Counted from the stretch's first letter, positions 1 through 7,186 are shown. The stretch: DNA of 24,973 nt from Spirochaetaceae bacterium (GCA_031290855.1 JAISLM010000110.1:1-24973); one strand, 5' to 3'. Notes: generated by a model from the sequence alone, not told the origin. A program made the numbers and translations.

Positions 1-270
1 TGAGGCCGGCACGGATGAGGCCCCCGCGGATGAGGCCCCCGCGGATGAGGCCGGCACGGATGAGGCCCCCGCGGATGAGGCCCCCGCGGATGAGGCCGGC
101 ACGGATGAGGCCGGCACGGATGAGGCCGGCACGGATGAGGCCGGCACGGATGAGGCCGGCACGGATGAGGCCGGCACGGATGAGGCCGGCACGGATGAGG
201 CCCCCGCGGATGAGGCCCCCGCGGATGAGGCCGGCACGGATGAGGCCGGCACGGATGAGGCCGGCACGGA
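1..270 (+). repeat. 15-bp tandem repeat, 18 units, in coding sequence
   Basis: Eighteen in-frame units of gatgaggccggcacg or gatgaggcccccgcg run to about base 270, and the array may extend upstream of the window. In reading order the unit types are GT, PA, PA, GT, PA, PA, seven GT, PA, PA, then three GT. The long homogeneous block suggests recent slippage or unequal exchange. Because the unit is 15 bp, any copy change keeps the frame, so the protein arm can vary in length without loss of function. Confidence 0.95.
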
Positions 271-760
271 AGCGGAAGCCGCTTCCGTGCCGGATCAAGT
301 CTCCGTCGATCTGGATTTGACCGAAACGCCTGATCAAAGCCCGCCTGCCGGCGCTGCCTTTGATGACTTTGCTGACGATTCCGGCGCTTCGGCGGAAACG
401 CCGCTTGAGGATATTGTCGTGCCTGCCCTGGACGAGGCGGACGTGCTGCCGGATGCCGTGCCTGTGGCGCCGGATTATCTGTCGCCTGACGACCTTGTGG
501 ACATAAACGAGGGCCTCGCCGGGCCTCCGGCGTCTTTCGAGCCGGCCCCGGTTCCGCAGGATGAGCCTGAAACCGCCGCGCCTGCTCAAAGCGCCCGTGA
601 CCCGCTGGATACGGCCCATTTCAAAAAAGAGTTGCAGATCGTTCTTTCATACATGGATAAGTTGCTTGAAGCGCTTCCCGACGAAAAGATAGAAGAGTTT
701 GCCCGTTCCGAGCAGTTTGATATTTATAAAAAAGTTTTCAAGGAATTGGGGCTTGTGTGA
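2..760 (+). CDS. Acidic pentapeptide-repeat protein, 5'-truncated by the window edge
   Basis: The frame is open from base 2 to the TGA at 758-760, so this is the C-terminal 252 residues of a longer protein. The first about 90 residues are 18 pentapeptides, DEAGT or DEAPA, from a 15-bp DNA repeat. A low-complexity Pro/Asp/Glu-rich linker follows, then a C-terminal segment of about 50 residues with helical, charged character (FKKELQIVLSYMDKLLEALP and onward) ending in KELGLV. The contrast suggests a disordered acidic arm attached to a small folded, possibly partner-binding, domain. I recall similar C-termini in treponemal proteins of unknown function. The stop overlaps the next ATG (TGATG), so it is co-translated with the downstream genes and heads, or lies inside, the MptE-like operon. 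The function is unknown. The other frame open through the repeat (MRPAR units) is a by-product of the 15-bp period. Confidence 0.8.
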   Translation, partial: EAGTDEAPADEAPADEAGTDEAPADEAPADEAGTDEAGTDEAGTDEAGTDEAGTDEAGTDEAGTDEAPADEAPADEAGTDEAGTDEAGTEAEAASVPDQVSVDLDLTETPDQSPPAGAAFDDFADDSGASAETPLEDIVVPALDEADVLPDAVPVAPDYLSPDDLVDINEGLAGPPASFEPAPVPQDEPETAAPAQSARDPLDTAHFKKELQIVLSYMDKLLEALPDEKIEEFARSEQFDIYKKVFKELGLV

Positions 761-1080
761 TGCAGGGTTTTGAAACGATCAGGCGTAAACTTGATCACTA
801 CAAAAGGATTCATCCGTCGCTACGGGGTTTTATTTTGGATTTTCCAAAAGAGTTTGAGGAAAGGGCAAAACAAAACTTTTATAAACAGGTGGGTGGCATG
901 ATTTCGTCTTTCGGCGCGGTCGTGCGCCTGCCCAGCCGGCGCGTACTGGTCTTACTTCCTAAAAAGTATGACTGTGCCCTCGTCGCGCACCGGCTTTGCG
1001 GCAATCTTGAGTCCGCCGCGCTGCTTTTTTTTGAGTCAAACAATACGGACATAATCGTAAATCTTATTCGTGATTATTGA
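760..1080 (+). CDS. Conserved small protein of unknown function
   Basis: This encodes 106 residues from ATG 760, whose A is the last base of the preceding TGA. An in-frame GTG at 757 is possible, but the ATG overlap is the better coupled start. The protein is basic at its N-terminus (RRKLDHYKRIHPSLRGF), then mixed alpha/beta, with no signal peptide or membrane segment. A VRLPSRRVLVLLPKKYD stretch and the C-terminal NNTDIIVNLIRDY look like beta strands of a small compact domain. It is likely cytoplasmic. It sits between the acidic-repeat protein and two MptE-like proteins with only 3 bp to the next ATG, so it is translated with them and may assist the same surface-modification job. I do not recognise a named family. 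Confidence 0.75.
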   Translation: MQGFETIRRKLDHYKRIHPSLRGFILDFPKEFEERAKQNFYKQVGGMISSFGAVVRLPSRRVLVLLPKKYDCALVAHRLCGNLESAALLFFESNNTDIIVNLIRDY

Positions 1081-1083
1081 CGC

Positions 1084-2574
1084 ATGGAAGAAACGCTTGT
1101 ACGTTCACAATGCGGTTTAGACACTGTGCTCGTCGGACAAAAAACGATCCACTCACGTTACGACCCGCTGGCGGAAGCGGAACGCTACGTCTTTTCGTTG
1201 AACCTGCGGGATGACATTCAATACATCATTTTGGCGGAATGCGGACTTTGCTACCTGATTCAGCCGTTGCGTAAGAATTTTCCCGCCGCCAAAATCATCA
1301 GCCTGCACGCAAGCGCGTTTTACAGGGGCAGAAGCGCCGCGCCGCCGGACGCGGAATGGCTGCCCGGCTCGCCACTTAATCGCGGCGTGTTTCTGGAAAA
1401 CGAGATTGACGACACCGAAGCGGATAAAATTAAAATCATTGAATGGCGTCCGGCGGCGGACGTGTACGGCGAGGAATACTTAAACCTTGTCAAAGACATT
1501 ACCGCGTTTGTAAAAAGAGCGGACGCCAACAAGCGCACGCGATCCGCCTTTGGACGGCGGTGGGTAAAAAACGTTATTAGAAACAGCTTTTTGTTGGGCG
1601 GCGGAGGCGTCGGTATCGCGGCGCTCACGCGGAGCGCTTCCGAATGTGTAGTCGCCGGGGCCGGCCCCGGCCTTGAGGACGCTTTCGCCGCGATCAGGCG
1701 TTTGACAGGAGGCGGGGCGCTGCTGATAGCCGTTTCGTCCGCAGTAGGCGCCCTGTTCCATGCGGGCTTAAAACCGGACATCATCGTCGCCTGTGACGGC
1801 GGAAACTGGGCGCTTCTTCATCTTTTTGAAACGGTACGCCTGTTCCACAAGAAAGCTTGCTCTCCTGCGGTGGGCGGTCCGGTGCTTGCCTTCAACCTGA
1901 GCGCCGCCCTCCCCTCGTGGTGTACGGCATTTAAGCTGCTGCCGTGGAGTGACGGAACTTTGTTTCAGAATCTGGCGCAAAAATGTTTGGGCCTTTCGCC
2001 GCTCTATTTCCCGCAGCGCGGAACGGTCGGGGCGTCCGCCATCGATCTTGCCTTTTATGCGTCCTCCGGGGCGGTGTATACGGCGGGAATCGATTTTTCG
2101 CACAGGGACATACGCACCCACGCGAAGCCTTACGCCTTTGACAAAATCTTGTACGGCAAGGCAAGCCGCCTCTCGCCGCTGTACGATCTTCAGTTTGAAC
2201 GCGCCGAAACTATCAAGGGCTCGGGCGTGTTCAAAATTTACGCGGATTGGTTTTCGGGGCAAAACTTCCGGCAAAAGGTGCGCCCTGTAAGCGAGTGCGA
2301 CCTTGGCGTAAAAAGCGTAAACGGCAAAGGCGTAGACGCCGCCGTGTTCAGCTGTCGCAGAAAAAGCCGCAAGGAGCGGCCCGTCACCCGCCTTGTCGCG
2401 GTACTGGCAAAGGCTCTCGCGGCGCCCGCGACAGGCGGCAAACTCGCGGAGGAACTGTCGGCTCTGCTTTCAGGCGGAAACCCGTCCGCCGGGGGCCTGC
2501 GGGAAGAGCTGCTGCGGATAAGCGGGAAATACCGTGCCGTAGAAGGACAAAATGGACAAACACATATTCTTTGA
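1084..2574 (+). CDS. MptE-like (DUF115-type) protein, first of a tandem pair
   Basis: This encodes 496 residues. The hallmark is the segment at residues 189-245: an AGAGPGLED loop, a hydrophobic strand, then GLKPDIIVACDGGNW. That matches the 6-hydroxymethylpterin pyrophosphokinase MptE-like core also found in Maf-type flagellin and surface-glycan modification proteins. Just before it, SAFGRRWVKNVIRNSF is shared with the next gene, which shows the two are paralogues. No signal peptide or membrane helix is seen, so it is probably cytoplasmic. In this family the domain is associated with nucleotide-activated sugar transfer, for example nonulosonate addition to flagellin, but the substrate cannot be read here. 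The glycine-rich GPG replaces the GPS of the second copy. The gene lies 3 bp after its upstream neighbour and overlaps the next start by 23 bp, a clear operon arrangement. Confidence 0.8.
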   Translation: MEETLVRSQCGLDTVLVGQKTIHSRYDPLAEAERYVFSLNLRDDIQYIILAECGLCYLIQPLRKNFPAAKIISLHASAFYRGRSAAPPDAEWLPGSPLNRGVFLENEIDDTEADKIKIIEWRPAADVYGEEYLNLVKDITAFVKRADANKRTRSAFGRRWVKNVIRNSFLLGGGGVGIAALTRSASECVVAGAGPGLEDAFAAIRRLTGGGALLIAVSSAVGALFHAGLKPDIIVACDGGNWALLHLFETVRLFHKKACSPAVGGPVLAFNLSAALPSWCTAFKLLPWSDGTLFQNLAQKCLGLSPLYFPQRGTVGASAIDLAFYASSGAVYTAGIDFSHRDIRTHAKPYAFDKILYGKASRLSPLYDLQFERAETIKGSGVFKIYADWFSGQNFRQKVRPVSECDLGVKSVNGKGVDAAVFSCRRKSRKERPVTRLVAVLAKALAAPATGGKLAEELSALLSGGNPSAGGLREELLRISGKYRAVEGQNGQTHIL

Positions 2575-4264
2575 AAGGAACCTTCTGGCCCTTTCCCGCA
2601 GCAACCCGGCTCTGTGCTCAAGGCTTAGCGGCGCGGAAACTACTCTGGGGCGCTACCGGTTTGTAGAAGGCCAGGAAGAAGGCCGCGACGTTCCCGCCTG
2701 GGTCGATCCGGACGGAGGGGCCCATACCCTGCATTCGCTCGTGTCGCCGGAGCGCGAGGCGGAGCGGCTGGTTTCTACACTGAAGGGCGAGCGTTACGTG
2801 GTTGTGCTGGGGCTTGGGGCCGGTTACACGCCGGAAGCGCTTCTTGCCCGCGAGGATACCGCACGCATTTTGGTAATCGAGTACGACATCAACGCCCTTG
2901 CGGAGCTTTTATGTCATTACGACTATATAAAATTATTTAACGACCCGCGTTTTTTCATCCTTGCCGACCCCGTGCCCCATGAGATAGAGAAACATATACT
3001 CGCTACGTTCCAGCCGGCGCTGCATAATGGCATACGCACGCTTCCGCTTCGCGCACGAACGATCAATGACGACGCCCGCTTCGCGCCTGCGGCGGAGGCT
3101 GTCAGGTCCGCGCTCGACAAGGTCGCCTCCGACTATTCGGTGCAGGCGCTGTTCGGCAAGCGCTGGTTCTCTAACATAATCCGCAACATATTCACGGCGG
3201 AAAAACAGTGCGGCGTATTCGCGCCGGTAAAGCGCGCGGCCGTCTGCGCGGCAGGCCCCTCCCTCGACCTTCAGCTTGAACTTATAGCACGGAAGCGGAA
3301 AAGCTTTTTCCTTATATCAACCGACACCGCTCTATCGACACTGCTGGAGGCGGGACTGCCGCCGGACGCCGTAATATCGATCGACTGTCAGCATATAAGC
3401 TATTACCATTTCACTAGGCGACTCCCCCCCGGCATCCCGCTGTTCCTCGACCTGTCCAGCCCTCCGCTGCTGACCTCGCTTGCGGAGAAAACCTTTTTCT
3501 TTGCGGGCGGGCATCCGCTGAGCGCTTACGTGACGCACTTTTTCAGATCTTTCCCGGTAATTGACACGTCCGGCGCAAACGTCACATTTGCGGCCCTGTC
3601 GCTGGCGGAACGGCTGGGCGCTTCCGCCGTGGAACTGTACGGCGCGGATTTCTCGTACCCGAAGGGAAAGCTGTACACGCGAGCGGCCTACCTGTACCCG
3701 TACTTCCACAGGAGGCAGAGCCGCCTGCGGCCCGCCGAAAACCTCGCGGCCGCATTCCTGTACGACTCAAAATCGCTGCGGCGCGTCGAAAACGGCGCGT
3801 CCTGGTACTATGAAACGCGGGCGCTCGGCGTATACCGGCAGAAAATCGAACAAAAGGCTGATGCCTCCGCCGTGGAACTGAACGCGGCGCCGGGCGAAGG
3901 CGCGCCTTTTAGCTTTTCCGCTGACCGTGCAGGCGGCGGGCGCCTAGAGGCGGGCATCTTTTTTGAGGCGAACAAACCCGTGCGGCTTCTTGCGGCGGGA
4001 AAACCCCTGTGCGGCGCGAAGGAATTTCTGGAGGCGTACCGCAAAAGGATAAGCGAGCTGCCATTGCCTGAGGAAAACATCACGGTTTATCAGCGCAAAC
4101 TGTCCGACATGCAAAATCTGGTGTTCACCACACTGCTCCCCGCCGCAGCCGCGATAAAGTACCGCCGCGCCGGGCTGGACGCGAAGGAACTGCTGGCCTC
4201 CGTAAAAAACTATTGTATAGAGGAAATATCCGGCGTAAGCGCGGCACGGGGAAAGTTTTATTGA
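2552..4264 (+). CDS. MptE-like (DUF115-type) protein, second of a tandem pair
   Basis: This encodes 570 residues from ATG 2552, inside the last codons of the upstream paralogue. The N-terminal part has a Rossmann-like VVVLGLGAGYTPEALL turn (residues 83-98). FGKRWFSNIIRNIF (201-214) precedes the MptE-like core with AAGPSLDL (233-240), a strand with STDTALSTLLEAGLPPDA, and VISIDCQ. The canonical GPSL motif is kept. ANVTFAALSLAERLGASAVE and ELYGADFSYP follow, also typical of this family. No signal peptide is seen. The role is probably transfer of an activated sugar onto a surface or flagellar protein, inferred from Maf-type relatives. It differs from its partner in having a longer C-terminal region with an arginine-rich stretch after residue 385. 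It is the last recognisable gene of the operon. Confidence 0.82.
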   Translation: MDKHIFFERNLLALSRSNPALCSRLSGAETTLGRYRFVEGQEEGRDVPAWVDPDGGAHTLHSLVSPEREAERLVSTLKGERYVVVLGLGAGYTPEALLAREDTARILVIEYDINALAELLCHYDYIKLFNDPRFFILADPVPHEIEKHILATFQPALHNGIRTLPLRARTINDDARFAPAAEAVRSALDKVASDYSVQALFGKRWFSNIIRNIFTAEKQCGVFAPVKRAAVCAAGPSLDLQLELIARKRKSFFLISTDTALSTLLEAGLPPDAVISIDCQHISYYHFTRRLPPGIPLFLDLSSPPLLTSLAEKTFFFAGGHPLSAYVTHFFRSFPVIDTSGANVTFAALSLAERLGASAVELYGADFSYPKGKLYTRAAYLYPYFHRRQSRLRPAENLAAAFLYDSKSLRRVENGASWYYETRALGVYRQKIEQKADASAVELNAAPGEGAPFSFSADRAGGGRLEAGIFFEANKPVRLLAAGKPLCGAKEFLEAYRKRISELPLPEENITVYQRKLSDMQNLVFTTLLPAAAAIKYRRAGLDAKELLASVKNYCIEEISGVSAARGKFY

Positions 4265-4427
4265 GGAGCGCAAGGAGGGGCATCCGCCGCAGGAGGGTTT
4301 TTACGCGCCGTCCCGCGGTGGCGTGTCCCAAAACAGACTCTTTCACGCGAAACAGGCGCGATGGGCGCGCCGGTTCTATGTCCTCCGTAGGGCCGGCGGA
4401 CACTTCAGGCCGCCACTCCCGCTATAA
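4260..4427 (+). other. Possible small coding remnant after the MptE-like operon
   Basis: A frame without a standard start is open from about 4239 to TAA 4425-4427. From the ATT that overlaps the TGA of the upstream gene it would give 55 residues, beginning with IEERKEGHPPQEGFYAPSRG. Codon choice (GC-ending, few rare codons) looks coding rather than random. It may be a small gene with an unusual start, or the 3' remnant of a lost gene. No ribosome-binding site or recognisable domain supports a firm call. Confidence 0.25.
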
Positions 4428-4597
4428 CTGGTAACCCGCAGCCTTTATTCGCAGTGGGGTCTAACACCCATGTACGTTTACTTTCGGATCAAAAGGTCCG
4501 CAAATTAAACGAATTAACGCTAATTATTGAAACAAGCTATGTTTAAATCCGCAAAAATTCGCGTAATTCGCGGATAATTTCCTTTATGTAAACGCCT
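4428..4597. repeat. Intergenic repeat fragments, AT-rich
   Basis: There is no gene here. Bases 4445-4466 (ttattcgcagtggggtcta) match the leading edge of the interspersed element found at 22357 and, inverted, at about 8654. The following 110 bp are AT-rich, with the arms tccgc at 4549-4553 and gcgga at 4570-4574 around aaaaattcgcgtaattc. This looks like a second, worn copy of the element's end abutting the next repeat. Confidence 0.5.
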
Positions 4598-4770
4598 ATG
4601 GGTCTGCTCCCCCGCCCCTTGGGGCGGTTAGAACAGGCAACACCTACAAAAAATGGTAGTAGACGGGGTTTGCGGGCAAACAAGGTTTGCTGTGCAAACC
4701 ACCACAGACGATAAATTTCCGCATCCGATCGAACCTCGTAGACAATGCAACGCTTATAAGATACCCCGCC
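4598..4770 (+). repeat. Interspersed repeat T2, copy a
   Basis: This is one of three copies of an element of about 180 bp; the others are at 22357-22536 and, inverted and interrupted, at 8427-8654. It starts with a gggtctgctccccc quasi-palindrome and contains a perfect ccgccccttggggcgg hairpin (4612-4627). A conserved acaaaaaatggtagtagacg stretch leads to two short hairpins, gtttgcgggcaaac and ggtttgctgtgcaaacc, then accaccaca, and it ends gataccccgcc. No open frame is conserved between copies, so it is probably a non-coding, non-autonomous repeat. Confidence 0.85.
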
Positions 4771-4784
4771 GCTCTGCGCTAAAC

Positions 4785-5455
4785 TTGACCCACAATTCAG
4801 ATTTCAGGGCAGACGTATCCCCCTGGGCCGGTTCGGTTTGGAGAGGAAATGGCGGGCTGCTGCGGTTCTGCGGGCGGATTATGCCGCTTATCCGGGCGCC
4901 GGGGCGACGGGAAGGTGGTATAGGCGGGAAAACGCGGCCCCGGCCGCCCGTTTCCCGCGATGGGGTCTGACCCCATGGGCCGACGGGCCCCCCGCCGCCG
5001 CGGGTCCGGCAACCCGTTTCCCGCTGCGGGGTCTGACCCCGCAGGCCGGGAAGTCCCCCGCCTTCTCTCCCGCCTCCCCACCGTCCGGCGGCTCCCCTTC
5101 CAGAATCCGCGACCGGTAACGGTCACCCCACAGGTGTCCAGTCCGTCCATTGTCCCGGTTGTACCTCTGGGCGAAGGTCTGCTTCAGCCATTTCATTATC
5201 GCGGGCAGCTCGAACCCGTCCGCGGGCCTGATGTAAAAGGCCAGCCGGTCGCCGGCAAGACTTAAGTCCCGGACCGCGAAGGCAAACCTGTGCGCGGTCT
5301 CCCGGAACACCCGGTCAAACAGCGCCAGGGCCCGGCCCCCGCGGAACAGGGGTTCCCTGTTGTTGACGCTGGTACTGATTTCGTACCACACGCCCTGTTT
5401 AAGCATTCTTAAATGTCTCATGTAAATATATGGGCGTTTGCCCGCGTTTTGCTTT
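4785..5455 (-). mobile_element. RAYT-type element, copy A
   Basis: This 670-bp block aligns nearly end to end with 24305-24973. It holds the RAYT-like gene on the minus strand and a 3' block of about 270 bp. That block contains two REP-like palindromes, atggggtctgaccccat near 4961 and tgcggggtctgaccccgca near 5023, each followed or preceded by cccgtttcccgc. Only the 3' block recurs, inverted, at 13890-14102. No target-site duplication or terminal inverted repeat was evident by eye. Similarity to copy C continues past the RAYT start codon to about 5455. Confidence 0.8.
4888..5421 (-). CDS. RAYT-like (IS200/Y1-transposase superfamily) protein with degenerate HUH motif
   Basis: This encodes 177 residues from ATG 5421. 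A longer upstream in-frame extension exists, but the second copy also begins MR.LRMLKQGVWYEIST, so this start is preferred. The body resembles REP-associated tyrosine transposases: VNNREPLF, then RPADGFELPAIMKWLKQTFA, QRYNRDNGRTGHLWGDRY and RSRILEGEP. In active relatives the strand before the RP motif carries His-x-His (for example NHVHLL). Here that position reads GDRLAFYIRP (57-66), with R59 and A61 in place of both histidines. Residues 113-177 are a Gly/Arg/Pro-rich tail translated from the palindromic repeat block, with GVRPRSGKR and GVRPHRGKR as the two repeats. It is likely a DNA-binding or remnant protein rather than an active nuclease. An annotation artefact is unlikely because copy C keeps the same frame. 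Confidence 0.75.
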   Translation of the reverse strand: MRHLRMLKQGVWYEISTSVNNREPLFRGGRALALFDRVFRETAHRFAFAVRDLSLAGDRLAFYIRPADGFELPAIMKWLKQTFAQRYNRDNGRTGHLWGDRYRSRILEGEPPDGGEAGEKAGDFPACGVRPRSGKRVAGPAAAGGPSAHGVRPHRGKRAAGAAFSRLYHLPVAPAPG

Positions 5456-5508
5456 AACATACGGAGAAAAGGGGAAAGGAGCCGAACCGGAACCACACTT
5501 CCGGCGGC

Positions 5509-5613
5509 GCGGCGGGGAGCTTCATTTATGAAAATGAGACTCCGCGCGGCAAGCGCGAACCTAAGGTTCGGCGCGGTATTAAACCGGACTTTGCGAATGA
5601 AGCTCCCCGCCGC
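5509..5613. repeat. 105-bp element with perfect 18-bp inverted ends
   Basis: Bases 5509-5526 (gcggcggggagcttcatt) are an exact reverse complement of 5596-5613, enclosing 69 bp. The interior has its own hairpin (cgaacctaaggttcg, about 5556-5570) and ends gtattaaaccggactttgcg. Parts of the unit recur: the interior at 14108-14150 and the right end (gcgaatgaagctccccgcc) at 8342-8360. It has the shape of a miniature inverted-repeat element or a large hairpin repeat. At its right side it joins ggggagcagaccccact, the conserved edge of the T2 family. Confidence 0.8.
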
Positions 5614-5890
5614 AAGCGGCAGGGGAGCAGACCCCACTACTAATAGCAGTCAGCCAAAACAAAATCAAAATGATTCGCCGCGCACCGTCCCGCCAGAAAT
5701 GGGGACTGAGCAGTTCATGGGAGAAGCCGCTAAGGTAAAGCGGCGGAGAAACCCGCGTTAGCCAACTGCTCTTTTCAAACCGGGCGCAATGGAGTATGTC
5801 TACCGGCGGGCGGCCCTTATCATATTGAACTCGATGGGTGAGAGCGGCTGGCCGCTGGCGTAGATGGACGCTTATTGCTAAACTTGAATC
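5614..5890. other. Intergenic stretch, T2 edge then no recognised gene
   Basis: Bases 5621-5640 carry the T2-type quasi-palindrome aggggagcagaccccacta. The rest, to the ATG at 5891, has only short open frames, including one from 5789 to 5863 (24 codons, MEYVYRRAALIILNSMGESG onward). I see no RNA gene or convincing promoter. An oddly gapless string around 5690-5762 (gcagttcatgggagaagccg) looks like a coding scrap but matches nothing I recognise. Confidence 0.4.
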
Positions 5891-6877
5891 ATGGTAAGAT
5901 GTTTTGGGCTTGGGCTCGCGCTTGCCGTTCTGTTTTGCGGGGCGGCGCGGGCACAGGAGGCGGACGAGGGGGCGACGGACGACGGGTTTGTGTTTCCGGT
6001 GTATCTGCTGGCGGAAACGGCGGCGAGCGGGCTTGTCGCCTGGCGTCCCGACTGGCCTGTAGACATTCCGGTCGACGCTTTCGATGTTTTAAACGACATG
6101 TCATCGCGCCTTGTTGCCGCGCTGACGCTGGAAAGCGAGGGTATCAGCCTTTCCGCGCGCCGCGACAGCCGGGGGCTTCTCTCAGAATTCCCCGTTCTCC
6201 TTGACGGCGTTTTTTATCAGTTCACTACAAACTTCGATCCGGACGGCAAGCTTCGCGGCTTTACGGCGGCAGGCGAAAAGCCGCTGGAAATCTTGTTTCT
6301 GGCCTTCGAAAATTCCGGCGGCGAGCCTTCCCTCGCCAGAATTCACGACGGCGAATCGTGGTTCTTCGCGTCGATCCTGTACCGTGCCGCCCTTGTTGTC
6401 GAAACCTGGTACGACGCCGACGGAAACGCGCTCGCCGTTTTTACGGCGGAGCTGCCGGACGGACGCCCGACAGCGTTCCGTAGCGTGTTTGCCGCCGCAG
6501 CCATGGAAAACGCGGACCCGGACGAGCCTTCCACGCCGGCGCCAAGCGAATGCCGGCTCTACTTTGACAGCATGGGGAATGTCACGCGGGTGGATGCCGC
6601 CTCCGGAGTCGCGGAGGCGCTTTATGACGGCGCGGGGCCGCGTTACTGGGACGCGCCGGCGCTGGGGCGGCTCGCCCTGCAATGGGACGAGGCGGGGCGG
6701 CTTGTGCGGATGGCGGGCTACGCGCAGGATGGGACGCCGCTGGACTACCGCTACGAATACCGGCTTGACGGGCGGGGCGTCTGGACGGAACGCCGCGAGT
6801 TCCGCATGACGGAGGAACTGGGCGTTCTGATACCGGCACCGGGAGCTTCCTTCAGACGCACCATCGAGTACAGGTAG
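5891..6877 (+). CDS. Secreted protein of unknown function
   Basis: This encodes 328 residues with a clear signal peptide: MVRC, a hydrophobic core GLGLALAVLFCG, then a likely cleavage after AARA near residue 21. The mature part is acidic and rich in short YDxxG-type turns (WYDADGNALAVF, YFDSMGNVTRV, WDEAGRLVRMAGYAQDG, YEYRLDGRGVW). These recall the beta-strand repeats of RHS/YD or wall-associated proteins, without true RHS repeats. It is therefore probably a periplasmic or outer-surface beta-rich protein. No lipobox cysteine follows the signal. There is no good Shine-Dalgarno before 5891, but no better start is available. It ends 4 bp before the next gene and is presumably co-transcribed with it. 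The homologue family is not recognised. Confidence 0.7.
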   Translation: MVRCFGLGLALAVLFCGAARAQEADEGATDDGFVFPVYLLAETAASGLVAWRPDWPVDIPVDAFDVLNDMSSRLVAALTLESEGISLSARRDSRGLLSEFPVLLDGVFYQFTTNFDPDGKLRGFTAAGEKPLEILFLAFENSGGEPSLARIHDGESWFFASILYRAALVVETWYDADGNALAVFTAELPDGRPTAFRSVFAAAAMENADPDEPSTPAPSECRLYFDSMGNVTRVDAASGVAEALYDGAGPRYWDAPALGRLALQWDEAGRLVRMAGYAQDGTPLDYRYEYRLDGRGVWTERREFRMTEELGVLIPAPGASFRRTIEYR

Positions 6878-6881
6878 CGGC

Positions 6882-7133
6882 ATGGACGTGGAAACGCCGG
6901 ACTGGAGGGACCTTCTCTACCAAAAGACTTTCGACGACGAGTATCGCGGCCTTGAACGCCGCCGTGCCGCGGACAAAAACTGCGGCGCGGACGACCTTAC
7001 CGCCATGCTCCGACGCCTGTACGAGATGGAAGGTTCCGACTGGCTAGGACGCGGCGAGGTGCAGAACGTCACGATTGCCGCGACGATTGCCGCATACGAG
7101 AGCTTTATAAGGACAATGAATGACGGCAGGTGA
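6882..7133 (+). CDS. Small conserved cytoplasmic protein of unknown function
   Basis: This encodes 83 residues and starts 4 bp after the secreted-protein stop. It is charged and helical throughout, with WRDLLYQKTFDDEYRGLERR, then DDLTAMLRRLYEMEGSDW and a C-terminal VTIAATIAAYESFIRTMNDG helix. There is no signal peptide, cysteine pair or metal motif beyond a single Cys. The size and two- or three-helix layout suggest a small adaptor or regulator. A rho-independent terminator directly follows, so this closes the transcript that begins with the secreted protein. I recognise no named family. Confidence 0.7.
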   Translation: MDVETPDWRDLLYQKTFDDEYRGLERRRAADKNCGADDLTAMLRRLYEMEGSDWLGRGEVQNVTIAATIAAYESFIRTMNDGR

Positions 7134-7141
7134 AGGATGAT

Positions 7142-7185
7142 CCAAAACCGCTTGAGGTGGTTTTGTGTCGGTTTTCTTTCTTTAT
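7142..7185 (+). terminator. Rho-independent terminator
   Basis: The stem is caaaacc (7143-7149) paired with ggttttg (7159-7165), extended by inner pairs. It is followed by the T-rich gtcggttttctttcttta. It separates the 6882 gene from the prfA promoter. Confidence 0.75.
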
Positions 7186-7186
7186 G

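Noticed and set aside
15..320. 101-residue ORF of MRPAR/MRPPR repeats
   Set aside because: It is the same 15-bp repeat read in another frame. The acidic frame continues through unique sequence to the stop that overlaps the next gene.
4213..4434. 73-residue ORF at the end of the MptE-like operon
   Set aside because: Its frame is arginine-rich and largely overlaps the upstream gene. The neighbouring frame at 4260-4427 has more gene-like composition, so it is listed instead with low confidence.
5422..5637. N-terminal extension of the first RAYT-like ORF by 72 residues
   Set aside because: It covers the 105-bp inverted-repeat element and is not matched in copy C, where the homologous start is MRTLRMLKQG.
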